Assembly: GCA_013399305.1 (NCBI GenBank)
Contig: VXAI01000097.1
Coordinates: 699,486-763,485 of the forward strand
Source of the DNA: Rostratula benghalensis
Lineage: Eukaryota; Chordata; Aves; Charadriiformes; Rostratulidae
Length of the DNA: 64,000 nt
Direction: 5' to 3'
Positions 37,374 through 49,512 of this stretch are shown piece after piece. The position numbers and the translations under genes are program-made. The notes below the pieces were generated by a model. The model was not told the origin of the DNA, made no database searches, and worked only from the letters and a program-made list of their open reading frames with translations. Positions within the stretch are counted from its first letter, which is position 1. Every line of letters starts with the position of its first letter.

Positions 37374-38270
37374 GAATCATAAAGTCATCTAGGTTGGAAG
37401 GGACCTTTCAGATCATTGAGTCCAACCATCAATCTGACACTGGCATAAACCATGATAAACCATGTCATTAACACCACATCTACCTATCTTTTAAATATCT
37501 CCAGGGATGACGATTCCACCACTTCCCGGCACAGCCTGTTCCAATGCTTGGTAACTCTTTTGGTGTAGAAAAATTTCCTAATGTCCAATCTAAACTTCCC
37601 CTAGTGCAACTTGAGGCCATTGCGCCTTGTCCTATCGCTTTTTTGGGAGAAGAGACCAACACCGATTTCTCTACAACCTCCTTTTAGGTAGTTATAGAGA
37701 GCCATAAAGTCCCTCGTCAACCTCCGTTTCTGCAGGCTAAACAACCCCAATTCCCTCACCTGCTTCTGATAAGACTTGTGCTCTAAACCCCTCACCAGCT
37801 TTGTTGCCCTTCTCTGGACATCTCCAGCACCTCAATGTCTTTCTTGTAGTGAAGGGCCCAAAACTAGACACAGTATTTGAGGTGGGGCCTCACCAGTGCA
37901 GACAATCATTTCCCTAGTCCTACTCAGTACACTGCCCCTAATACAGGTCAGGATGTCGTTGGCCTTCTTAGCTGCTTGGTCTCACTGACAGCTCATATTG
38001 AGCAGGCAGTCAACCGACATGCCCAGCTCCTTTTCTACCAGGCAGCTTTCCAGCCACTCTTCCCTAAGACTGTAGTGTTGCATGTGGCCTGATCCAGTGC
38101 TGGTTGTCCTTCATGTGCCACATAACGCCTCAGGATGTTTTGTTCAATAACCTTCCCAGGAACCGAGGTCAGGCTTACAGACCCTGGATCCTCCCTCCGT
38201 CCCTTCTTGTAGGTGGGCATCACATTTCCTAACAGCCTATCTACTGGAACTTCCCCAGTTTACCCAGACT
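37374..38270 (-). mobile_element. CR1 non-LTR retrotransposon with internal deletion
   Basis: A CR1 copy on the minus strand. The 3' end is at low coordinates: 'gaatcataaagtcat' (decayed terminal octamers) is followed by 'ctaggttggaagggacc' and 'gagtccaacc'. The sense strand runs upstream through the ORF2 tail to about 38084, then jumps to a segment from much earlier in ORF2 (38085-38270). Intact CR1 has several hundred bases of reverse-transcriptase core between these two segments, so the element has an internal deletion as well as a 5' truncation. Numerous stops and indels show that it is not active. Its 3' tail wording differs from the copy at 20723, indicating another subfamily. Confidence 0.95.
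37600..38270 (-). pseudogene. CR1 ORF2 remnant, reverse-transcriptase core missing
   Basis: Read on the minus strand, the upstream piece (about 38220-38100) encodes PTYKKGRREDPG then SLTSVPGKVIEQNIL, the conserved start of the CR1 reverse-transcriptase domain. The downstream piece encodes EEWLESCLVEKELG (about 38065-38025), then [20 protein letters not shown] (37795-37736) and [18 protein letters not shown], the thumb and C-terminal tail. The motifs that normally lie between them, including the YLDF-type and FADD catalytic blocks, are absent. Several stops and frame shifts break what remains. Confidence 0.9.
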
Positions 38271-38689
38271 GCTGAAATTGCACAGCAATGTGATGCATTG
38301 TGGCATTCCTTTCCTTTTACATGTTCAAGTTTGCACTATTCATATTTTTTTTTACTTAAATTTACATTAACATATCTAAAAAGAAAGAAAAAAAAAACCT
38401 TTGTAATGTTAGTCATTTAGAAAATTAAAGTGAATTTTCTCATCTTTGGCTTATTCTACTTGCAATTATGAAAGTTTTAGCTCACCCAAGGATATTTTTG
38501 ACACCTGTTCTATCATAATAGGTAAGAGAGCAGATTATTATCCTTTGTGTGGCTCTATATTGATCATCTATAGGCCACCCATCTTTCACATACTTTCACA
38601 AGCTTTCACAAATATTAGCTGATAGAAGGAAAATAGAATCCTTCCAATTAATGGACTCTGCTTTGGTTTGATGCCATATTTTATCCTTC
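38271..38689. other. noncoding, next to CR1
   Basis: AT-rich sequence immediately upstream (in CR1 sense) of the truncated element. It contains T and A runs near 38347 and 38390 and a three-copy 10-bp tandem repeat at 38583-38612. No gene is seen. Confidence 0.55.
38583..38612. repeat. 10-bp tandem repeat, three copies
   Basis: Three consecutive copies of CTTTCACANN (ending TA, AG and AA). It is probably replication slippage. Confidence 0.9.
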
Positions 38690-39300
38690 TGACACACTTT
38701 TAGTTCTGGTCCTCTTTTTATTCCCCTCCAGGGTCTGCCAGCTCATTTCAGTGTTGGATGAGCATACTCTTGCAGATTTCTCATCACAATCCAAGTAACT
38801 TTACACAAAACAATCTTTTTTTGCTGGTTTAGGCTCCCATTCCAGTCCCAGCCTACCCTCCCCTCCTCTCTTTTAGTCTCTCTCACCATTACTCTCCAGT
38901 GTTTTATTCAGTTCTTTTGGGCAATTATTTCAAATTTGTCGCTATATTGTCTTTCACATTCCACATTTATTTACTTCCTGTCTGCTGAAATTTGCCTCAC
39001 CTGGTTCCAATCCATAGTTTTTATCACCCTCCCTCAGTTCCTTGGCTTAGCCCATTTATCTAGGTATTCTGCTGCTCCACGTTTTAGCTTTTAAACAAAA
39101 CATTGTGCCATCTTTACCTTCCTGTCCCATTTCTTTAGTCCCTTCCCCCGTATTCTAGGCATTCCTGTTCTTCCCAGTATTCAGCACTGAGCTCATTAGC
39201 CATATACTGCCTATCTCTGAGCTCCTGATTCAACCCAGACTCTTCCACCAGTTGCATTTCTATTCATTTCACCTTTTCTATCTTCCAGTTTTCCAGATTG
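38690..39300. other. pyrimidine-rich strand-asymmetric tract, unassigned
   Basis: For about 600 bases the plus strand is strongly biased to C and T, with dense blocks such as 'cctaccctcccctcctctc' at about 38850. There is no simple period, so it is not a microsatellite. It may be a decayed retroelement or reflect strand-biased mutation. Long pyrimidine tracts can also precede splice acceptors, but nothing coding follows. No gene is seen. Confidence 0.4.
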
Positions 39301-40373
39301 ACACAGCACAGAACACCTCAAGATATAAGGAAATCCTACAACAATTGTCTTTCTCTAACCAGTCATTCCTCACATTTCTTTGGTCTTCTGACTCAAGAAG
39401 TAGCCCTTAAAGCCTCAGTGTTCTGTGTTCTGCTACCTATTAGTTCCTGAAACGAATAGCAAATATTTGCAAATGATTCTGACAGCATATCAAAGGAGCC
39501 ATTTGCAGAATGGTGCAAGAGTACAGTAAATTTTCTGCTAGAAAACTCAAAACTATGGTGTTCTGAATTTAGCTTGGCCTGCACCATATATCTCAAGGAA
39601 ACTTTCAAAACAGGGGTACTTAGGATCATGATAGATATAGTCTGAAACAATTGTCTGTCTTACATTGACTGTCAGTTGCATTTTCTGAAAATCTGTTCTG
39701 CATATTGGTTCATGGTTATTAGAAAATAAGGCAGCATAAAGGAATCAGAGAGATAAAAACAGAATATAAAGTAGGTTTAATGTTTACCTAGTTAAATCTA
39801 TTCTTCAATTATAGAAATGAAGTAAGCTGTGGCAAAAAGATCCTTACAGTGAACACAAAACCATATTCTGCATCCAATATTTCCTACAGAAGCAGTTAAA
39901 AGTCTGATGCTGAAGAAATGGCATTTTTTCCCATCCAATTTCTATGCAATTAGGTTCCTGTCACACTACCTAGGAGAAAGCACCAATATATTCACATGGT
40001 TAACCACACAGTTTTTTGTAGTGAGAATGACAGAACGTTGTATTAGGTATGTGAAGGTGGATTTACACTTACTTGGGTTGTATCTAATTTTCTTATGTGC
40101 TACTTGTAGTAGTATCTGCATTCAAGTCATTCGCTTAGAAGTGCTGAATTAATTAAAACACAATATCAAGAAAAAGCAACCTCTAAAACTCCCTTGGTAC
40201 TTGTGCAATGTTACAGCATTTGAATTCTGTTTCTTTGCAAGTATCAGTAGCCAAGAGCCTTACGGTTTCCCTGTTTGTTCAGATACTTGCCACATATACC
40301 TGATTTCAAAACATTTCTTCCATAGTTCACAAATAGGGTGCAGGGCAGTACGATCTGCGAATGCATTTATGTC

Positions 40374-40401
40374 TGTGTATGTATATGTATATATATATAT
40401 A
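40374..40401. repeat. (TG/TA)n microsatellite
   Basis: A mixed TGTA and TATA array of 28 bases, typical of a TG repeat decaying into TA. Confidence 0.9.
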
Positions 40402-40672
40402 AAAATTTCATAAAAGCATCTTCTTGTGTCTTTTGACTGCTAATACTTTTGAAAAATGACATGCAACCACATAAAAATTATGGCACTGTTTATATAATCT
40501 GAACATTTCACTTTTACAGTGTCACAAACACAAGCTAATCTCCTAATGGATAGAAGATATTTCCTAATTCTGAGATGGATGAAGACATTGCTGCAGTGCT
40601 GTGTATATGCTTATATAATACACTTTCTCATAAAGGTCAAATACTCCTCACTATGTATACTTGCTTAAAGCT

Positions 40673-40708
40673 GCACACATTTTATTTTATGCACACATTT
40701 TATTTTAT
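40673..40708. repeat. exact 18-bp tandem duplication
   Basis: Two adjacent identical copies of GCACACATTTTATTTTAT. The absence of any difference suggests a recent slippage event. Confidence 0.95.
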
Positions 40709-42637
40709 ACGTACATTAAGAAACATAATGGAAATACAAACCTGGAGGTACAACATAGGCATAAAAATTGGTAGAAGAAAAACTTGTTCTTGTTTTCAGT
40801 ATGACTCTTACTGTTAAAGCTGAAGCATTTTATAGATTTGTGTTGATTTTAATAAAAGGTTTCTGAATCCAAAGCAGATTCTTTTGTTGTTTCCAGGCAG
40901 AAAAAGAGATAGAATGAGATAGTAAAAACTTGGCCTATTTGATACAGTTCCATTTCCTGAAAATGGTAGCAAAGACTGGGGTTTTGTTGTGATACAGAAC
41001 ACAAAGAAATGTTTAAATACTGGGAACTGTGGAATAAAAACCGGCTTGCAAAGTCACTTCTCTTTAGGAAACTGCAAATTTTTTTGCCTTCGTGTCTTTT
41101 CATTTTCTCTTGTTATCTGTTAATCACACAAGAAGCTACCAAATGAGCTGCTGACTACAGCTCAGAGAATCCATATAAACTACAGAGAACACATCTAAGC
41201 AGTTAATTTCAAATTTTAAATAAAAATGCATAAAGTAACAGTAAAAATGCATTGTCCATCATTGTTTGAGACAGCCTTAATAATTTCAAATTGTTAATTC
41301 TAATGAAGAACATCTGGCTTGATTAAATAATTTGAAATGGACTCAGAGTATCACCATTTAGAAAAGGAGCTTAGTGCTAAAAAGGACAGAGTTAAGAAAC
41401 AGGTCATCTAAGTGACTCTGCACATCGGGTGGTCATTTGAAAAAATTTCCAAGTACAAAAATGAGTTCAGTACAAGCATTGAACAACATCTGCAGTTTGT
41501 AGTCTTAGTTCAACTGCACATACACATTCATTCTCATCAGCTATACTACAAACTTTCTCAAAATGACCACTGTTGCACTTGAGTTTATTTTTTTAAAATA
41601 TTATATACGCAAAACTGACAATGAAACCCCACATGTGGAAAAGTAGACTTTAGATTTGCCTTCATCTGATCCATCATTTTCAAATGTACTATCAATTCAT
41701 GACCTTTGCAAAAGAAAGATTTCTTAATAAATGTTTTTTTGTAATTTCCAAAGCTAGAGGGGTTTTTTTGAAGTTTTATGCTGGGGTTTCAGAGCACAGG
41801 TTGTTTAGACCTCAGGACAAAAATGATATAGCAAATGCTGTCAATTTTAGTGAAGATTATGAATTGAAATGTTTACTTTGCTTTATCTGCATATACCTTG
41901 CCTTGTATTTCCATAGGCATATAGTAAAAATAACCTGAACATTGCAAATATTGAGGTTAGCTAATGGAAAATCTTATCTGCGACAACGGACAATATGTAA
42001 ATATATGAGGTTGTGTGTTATGATAATGAAATGAAGCCAAAAGGCAAACAGAGGTATAGTTCCACTTACCTCCGTCTATCTCTGTGCCACATTAGAGAGT
42101 GCCAGCAAAAGATCACTTTATGATTGTTAAAAGCAGCAATCCAACATTATTACTGATTAAATTCTTCCTACAAAATATTACATAATAAAATCTGCAAGTT
42201 CCTAAACTTGAAACTCAAAAGTTGTGGCACAAGGTGAGAGAATAAGGTAGTTCAGAAGTGAAGACACTGGCAAGAGATGGGTTACTGACCCATCTGAGTA
42301 GTTAGCTACTGAATAGTTACTGACTATTTCAGCAAGGGTCACCTTTGCTAAAAAAGTTCTTACCTTCCAGATATCATATCCCTTCCTTAACAGAACCATA
42401 CCAACATTGCATCACGCAATTTCACTATTTGTTTACTTTTTCTCACCAGACCTTTTTCATACTCTAAGCTTTATCCTTCCATTAACCTTCAGTGGCAGCA
42501 GGTTTCTAAAGTGTTTTCAAAAGCAATCATTGTTTTTATCACAGGACATTAAGTTATCTTACATGATGCATCATCAGTGTACAAAACAGAGGAAAGAGTG
42601 ATGTTCTTATGAGACTAAAGAGCCACAGAATGGTTTG

Positions 42638-42665
42638 GCATGTGAGAACCAGCATGTGAGAACTA
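42638..42665. repeat. 14-bp tandem duplication
   Basis: Two adjacent copies of GCATGTGAGAACNA, differing only at position 13 of the unit (C or T). Confidence 0.85.
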
Positions 42666-44339
42666 GGAGGTCTGAAGAGAGTTCAGTTATCCAGCAGTCT
42701 GACATCCTTAATTCTTACCTGCTATCATAATCCTAGAGGAGGCAATAACAGGACAACCTGAAATCAGAGATGTCAGTGGAAAACATCAGTGATCAACCCT
42801 TCAAGAATAATGTCCGTAATAAACTGAGCAGGAATATAGATACTATTAATCTGGGCCAGAGATGTTGTCTGTCAAAGCAAATACTACACTTTTACTGGCA
42901 TTACGCAAGAGACTCCACATAATGTAGACATAAAGTTATATGCTCTCAGTATCAGCATGCCATTCTTACAAAACTGGGGGTGTCTTATGACTGTCTTTAG
43001 ATCCTCCTCAGTGTGGGACTTCATTTTCCTTCTGATACTTTTTTTTTAATGACTAGAAAAAAATAATAATTTTCAAACTGTCATTCACATTCAATGGCTA
43101 CATCTACAAATAAGAACAAATGCTAAAGAAAAAGCAAGGCATATCACATTCTCAGATTTTAAAGCTGTTATTATACAACAAGAAAAAAAGTTATTATGCT
43201 ACTACTCTTTTGCCAGACATCAGAAACCATAGATTTGTAGTTTCAGGAACCTATGCTGATTGTACTATACCCTTTCTCCCCTACTTTATACATAGAAAGA
43301 TAATTCTTTTTATGTGCACCTGGGAATAGCTGTCTTTCAGTGGAATCACTCATCTCTCACTGACATCACCCAAGTGCAGGAACCATGAAGGAGGTAAGGT
43401 TTTTACCAGTCTTTTTCAGCAGAGGATAGTTTCAGCTTGAGTGAACATTTTGTAGGTCTCTCATTACCACTATTAGAAATTGCTTCTGCAAGCTTTTCAT
43501 TCTAATATAGTAATTCAGAGGTAATTATAAAACAGAGAACTTTTCTTAAATGAGAGATCTCCTAGTCAAGAAAAAACATTTAAATCCCAAAGCCAAGAAC
43601 AAAATAGGAATAAATTCTTTATACCTTCTGTTGAATCCACATTCCTGTGATGCACATCTGTCCCAGGGCACATTTGCTTTAAAATCATAACGAGTAAGAG
43701 CCCTGAGGCAGGCAGGAGCACAGCAGGGCAGGGAGCAGAGCAGAGCTGTGTCACAGGTGCAGTGGTGCTACAGCAGATCTAACCCTAGTGACACTGCATT
43801 CACTTTCAATTCCAGTGTTGTTATGATATCAGCGTATTGCCCATCACTACTTTAAATCTGTCAACAGAGGGTTTTTACTTCTTCTTAGCAAGACTTTCTG
43901 ATTTCACAGCTCCCTGTTTCATTTATCACTTTATTCAATGACACATCTATGACTTTGATCAAAATTTTCAATTCTTTTTTTATAGGCATTGATTGTGAAA
44001 TTCTTGGTGATATCAGTAGTTAAAGGGAAGTTGATAGAAAGAAGTCAGTTAGACAACAAAATGTAATGAAACTTCTGTTGCTGGGAAGACAGACAGCAGC
44101 ATTGATTTGGATAATTTTAATTACAATATATTGGAATGTTTTACATAAAAGTGTATGTACCTCATCGGTATTTAACAATTTTAGCTTTATTTTGTGCCCT
44201 TCAACTCTATTGCTTATGCACATCCTCAGCATCATATGACATGCACAAATTGATACTGCAGCTTTAACCTCACCTATGTATGTATTTATTTTAGATCTGG
44301 TTCAGCAATAACTGTGAATAGATCCCAGACCTGATGAAA

Positions 44340-44490
44340 ATTTTTATACTGTAGGTAGTGCTCTACTTTCTACACCTCCTTTTTGATTGGACCAATGGGA
44401 GCCATTCTTTCCTGGGGGAATTCTCAGTTGATTACTTGCTGCTGAATTAAAACAGTTTACAAAGGGTTGTGATGCAAAGTGGATGCCTGT
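44340..44490. promoter_or_regulatory. candidate regulatory segment with inverted CCAAT pair
   Basis: ATTGGACCAAT at 44386-44396 places two CCAAT boxes back to back, one per strand, in repeat-free DNA of mixed composition. No TATA-box/initiator arrangement and no gene follow on either strand, so a promoter is not demonstrated. A conserved noncoding element or an old LTR promoter remnant are alternatives. Confidence 0.2.
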
Positions 44491-44510
44491 AAATTTGTCC
44501 CTGTAACGTC

Positions 44511-44526
44511 TTTTTTTTTTTTTTTT
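44511..44526. repeat. T16 homopolymer
   Basis: Sixteen T. On the minus strand this is A16, with AATAAA about 25 bases upstream (near 44550), the spacing expected of a polyadenylated retrocopy. Upstream of it on the minus strand I recognise no gene, so a processed pseudogene is not supported beyond this hint. Confidence 0.8.
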
Positions 44527-45166
44527 GTCTTTTGTTTTTCTGTTTCCTTTTATTTTACATCTTAGATATATTTCAGCTGTAGTTTCAATAAAACCATAGT
44601 TTCATCTCATTTTATTGTGTCTTCCATACAAGCATCTCTATTTTCTTGGAGCAGCTACCATAATGTTCATATTAGGAGTAGGATTTTTAAAGCCACTTTT
44701 TAGATATACATGTGAATATCCTTATTCCATTAAACATGCATGCTATTTATTTTTTCCACTGTAAATTGATATGTTAAAGAAGGTATTATATTTTCTTTTC
44801 ATTGTAAAGCGAAATAGAGTTGATGTTCCAAATCAACACAAACTGATTAAAATCATCATTAAATGGACACAATAATATTAGTAATAATACTGCAGTAGGA
44901 AAACAATACAACAGCTACTAGATTGGAAACTGACAGCATCCCCCATATCCTCAGCTCTGTACTTGTAACAATCAGGAAATTTTCATACAAAATGCTAATG
45001 ACCATACAGAAGGAATTTTGACAGTAAAGGTTCTCAGATCCAGGATAGTATTGATCAAAGCCAGAGCGAGAACAAGAGCTCTGTACCTGTTTTCTGAATA
45101 GCCAATATTTCAGTGATTACAATGTTCATCTGGGACATGTTCAAATCCTTGCTTCATCAGCTCCAG

Positions 45167-45231
45167 TATCAGACATTTACTGGCCATGAGCATGTTCATC
45201 AACCATGATGAGTCTCTTAAGTTTTGCTTAG
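45167..45231. repeat. diverged dispersed repeat, copy A
   Basis: A 65-base segment beginning TATCAGACATTT that matches 49448-49512 in the same orientation, with 11 mismatches and no gaps (54/65 identical). The similarity fades on both sides. The family is unknown to me; an old transposon fragment is the likeliest explanation. Confidence 0.75.
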
Positions 45232-48200
45232 CCTGTGCATCCAGACTGGGATCCAACTAGGATCCAGGTGAGCCTACATCGCTGTTATTCAGGTGCAGTT
45301 CTCTGCTTTCCAAAGTACTGTTTTCATTCTAAAACCCAATATGAATGCTCTGAGAAAAGAAGAAAAACCTATTTTTTTTTGTACATTGTTATGTTATGTG
45401 AGATAGTTAGAAATGCAGAAGGCAAGGTGTCTCATGGGTAGAATGACCACAGAAGTAGATCGCAATAGGAAGAATGCAATGGGATCAAGTCTGCTTCCAA
45501 TACCCACTATTATAAAATGAAGTATTTCTCATGTCAACCATGGCCAAATTTCACCTTCGGTTGCACCAGTGCAAATGAAATTAATACATATAGGTTCCAT
45601 TAATACCGTTAAGTAAAGGTGTGACATATGCAATAAAAATCTATATGCAAAAAATCACTACACTGTGCAAACACCTGATTTAATGAGCTTTTTATGAGGC
45701 CATTCCCATGGCATAATACAGGAAATTCCCTGTGGCATCAGTACTTTTTTTACGAGTCTATCATAATATAAATCCTCCAAAAGATGCTAGAAATAAATAA
45801 TCACTAGGACTTTTCCCCCCTAGTGTAGTCCAAGGGAGTTGATGACCATTTCTCCTTTCACAGGGTCACAGTTATGCAGGTAATACCTTAGGAAATGCTT
45901 TTGAAATGCAATAACTATTGCCTTGTAAATATCTACGAATATTTTTCAGTCTTGCTTCTGTTATTGTCATAACAGAAATACTACTAAAACATGATTTTCT
46001 AAACGCTTTATTGGAGTGATTATTGCAGAGAATACAGATCTTCAAATCCATCCACATCCATCTTGATAAGCACAAACTTCTTAAATAGCCAATTTTGTCA
46101 CACATTGTTACACACATCTGAATGAGAAAGATTTTTTCCTTTTTTTTCTTCACTAATTCTGATATCCTAAATACCAAACTGGATATACATAACCTTTGTA
46201 GTTACAACACCTTGCTCTTTCATGGTCTCATTTCTGACTTTTTCAAGTTATTGATTTTATGTCATAATACAATGATGAGCCTCTTCTCTACATGCTCGGT
46301 TGTATCAGGAAATGGTCCAGTGTTTATGCAATGTCTTCTTTGTCCTAGCCTGAAAATTTATTTATGGTTGCAAAATTAAATCAACTCTCTTCTTTCATCT
46401 CTCGCTCCCCTTACTGTAGACATAGAAAGACAGTAAAATTATGCATTCTCCCTTGAAGTTGTAACTACCGCAACAGAGTCAGTAGCATTCTGTACCTCTG
46501 CTTTTTCACGCTTGGTCCAGTCATTTATACCTTGGCATCTCTGTACATTCTGAAGATCACGTGAAGGCTTTACACGACTGAACATTTAGTAGCTGACAGA
46601 ATAGATACAACACAGTAGCAGATCCAGACTAGAGGAAAATTAAATACTCCTTGGTTATTTTATTGAAATTTCAGTTCTTCTGAGTTTATAGTTGTAGGCA
46701 AGGGTGGAATTTCAAAAATGCAATTTCAGAGTACTTTTATAGAGTTCCTTGCTTGACTACTGAAAGCTATAGTCGTCACAATAAAATCCTGGGATGAGGT
46801 GCCAGTATAGCATATTTTATGCCAGTGTAATAAGATACGTTCTACAAATAAACTCTACTAGAATTGGGCAGATTAATCCAGTCCTACCTAATAGCATTTC
46901 AGATATTCACAGCAAGCTCTGCGTGTATTCAGTAATTTTTTTTAATGTGTATTTAATAAACACCTTATTTTATGATGAAGGGAATGCAATATTTTATTAA
47001 TTGGATTTTGATTCAATGGGATTATATGGGAAGACATTGATTCCTTAAGCAGAAAGAAACTACTTAATAAAATGCAGCTGATGCTCTTTAGCTAAGCACA
47101 TCACAAACAATGTTTCACCCCTAGAGTTCTCTTCACTTCAGGATGCTGTGAAATAACTCATGAAGTCTCAGGCAGAGTTCAGAACCTCACAGACGGTGCT
47201 GAATTAATTGTTGGAGTAGTTTCTTGACTGTAAGATGCAGGTGGCAGGACCTTGCTTTCTTTTGTCTCTCTCACAGGGAAGAACACCATTTCAGCACTTA
47301 ATAATCTAATTGTAACACTTCCTTTGAAGGTGATGGATTTGTGAAAGTTGATTTTTAAACAGTTACTTAAACAGAAGTTGGACCCCTTCAGACACTAAGA
47401 CACAAAGAACTCTCACATTTCGGTAGAAAAGGACAAAGAGGACATGCATAAGTAGATGGGAAAATCAAGATTAATGAGTATGACAAAATCCCTCCCAATC
47501 CATAAAGCTTGTGTTTGCTTCCTACTATCTTTCTTTAAGATATACACTTATGATCACCGCCAGTCATTAAAAAATATTTCTGTTAGTAAAAATATGCAAG
47601 TTTCATGTAACTAAATAAGGTAGGAGAGATGAGAGCAGAGAGTGCTTTTATCTTTCTATGGTGTTAGAAAGGTCTCAGCTTTTCCAGGGTAGTTACAAAA
47701 TCATGCAAGTGGAGAAGGATGTAGTACATCAGTGATTGTTCTTTGGCCTTCAGTCAAAGACTTTGAATTTGGATGTATTAAAGTGTGCATTGTTTGAATG
47801 TATGTGGCTTACCAGAATAGTTGCCCTGACCACTTATGTTTTCAAAATTCATAGTTGGAAGATTTGAATGGTAGATGTTTTTCACTTCTTTTCTAGGACA
47901 TTAATAAAGAGACAGAATGGCAGTGGGCCAAGAGAAATAACCTGCATTAACCCATGAGGAAAAAGAAATCAATTTGATTCAGAAGATTTTCCATTACCCA
48001 CACCTTTTTGACATACATAACTTAGCCTGTCTTTACTTCATTTAGTACACGTTGCATTGATTTTCTATACTAAATTTCTATAGTTCATTTTAAACATGAA
48101 TCACCGAGCTACGAAGCCACATATCTCTCAGGAGATTCTTTTACAATGCAATTTTCTTTTCAGCATAGGTTTTAAGTTCAATTCTTAAAAAAACTATACT

Positions 48201-49447
48201 GGAAAGCAGTTAGTTGATAATAATGCTATCATTGTATCACTCATTTGTTCTTAGATAAGGGAATCCTGTGCAACTTAAAAGGATACTGTGTCCAGCAGTG
48301 ATGTCAGAAGCATCGACCTATTGATAGTTGAACCTTGCAGTTTTTCCCCATCAATATTGACACAATATTTTTTCCAATCTTCTCTAACTGTTCTTTCACC
48401 CTAAGACTGGTTAAAAAGTAAAAGCAGTGACGCGGGGACTCCTTAGCAAGCTTTTAAAAAACTTCTAGATTTATTATTTTTTTTAAGTACATTTTAGTTT
48501 ATGAGATGGTGATTAAATTTCTCCACATTTCTCAGTTATGCTGAATGGAAACAGGCCTTAACTTCACAGTGTGTAGTATGGGCAGCAGGAAGAATTTGGA
48601 TTAGGTTGTTTATATGTAGAATTTATTAGGTTTTTTCTATGCAGTTCCTTATTTGGAGTCCAGCTTTTTACAAATAAATGTAAAACTGGCTCAGCCCAGC
48701 TACTTCCTGAAAATACCTTCTTTTCTAACAATATTCAGGAAGTCTTTGCCAAATTAGTAGCACTTCCTTCCTATAAACACTAAGTGTATTTTTGCCTAAA
48801 GAAAATACAAATAAATCAAAGAATGAAAGAACCTCTATGGGCATAAATAATGGCATTCCAAAGAAATTCTAAAGGAAAACTGTCTAGTTAGCCATCAATG
48901 TCCCGAAGTCTCGCTTCAGTTCAGTGTAACATCCACTACTCTGAAGTTCTGCTCACTCTTCCAGTGAGGATCCCAGGTGGTCAGAAACAAATTTCTGCTG
49001 CTGATGTGCTGCAGTCTAGATGCCCACCACACAGAGTGCACAGTCCGGCACTGGAGATCCTATAGGAACATAAAACCTGTGGACAGGTCCAAGCAGCTCC
49101 GGATGAACTTTTCTCTCTGCTACAACTGAGCCTCTGCTTTCACTCACAACTCAAGTTATTCTACTAGTGAGTTTAAGGTGGCTCATTGTCTCCACAATTA
49201 CTTTGTTATAAGCATAGTGATGTGCACCATTTATACATTTAATCTTATTTCCAGGTGAATAAGTAAATCTCAATATGCAGAACTATAGGTAAACATAACT
49301 GTAATCTATGGAAGTCAGCTAGAGGTGATCCCTGTGCCTTAGTGAGAGAACAGAACTCAAGTTTAGCTTTTAAAACTAAAGTTTTATTCAGATTTTTTGT
49401 ACCTATCTACATTTTGCATTCCTGAATTATACTGAGAAATTCTATGG
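45232..49447. other. noncoding, no gene recognised
   Basis: AT-rich DNA between the two copies of the 65-bp repeat. A GC-richer patch at about 48900-49140 is unassigned. The minus-strand frame at 45872-46177 (101 codons) and the plus-strand frame at 46122-46379 have no recognisable domain and overlap on opposite strands. No RNA gene is seen. Confidence 0.55.
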
Positions 49448-49512
49448 TATCAGACATTTGCTGGACATCAGCATGTTTATAAACTATGACCAGTCTCTTA
49501 CGTTTTACTCAG
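49448..49512. repeat. diverged dispersed repeat, copy B
   Basis: Partner of 45167-45231, same orientation, ungapped, 11 differences over 65 bases. The two lie about 4.3 kb apart. Flanks outside the 65 bases do not align by eye. Confidence 0.75.

Larger units (their letters stand above)
39301..45166. other. noncoding, no gene recognised
   Basis: AT-rich DNA with a TG/TA array near 40374, an exact 18-bp tandem duplication at 40673, a 14-bp tandem duplication at 42638 and a GC-richer patch at about 43690-43760. The section 44340-44490 contains back-to-back CCAAT words and looks like a candidate regulatory element. Open frames here (for example 40575-40817, 41684-41938 and 40814-41103) carry no recognisable domain. 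Confidence 0.55.
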
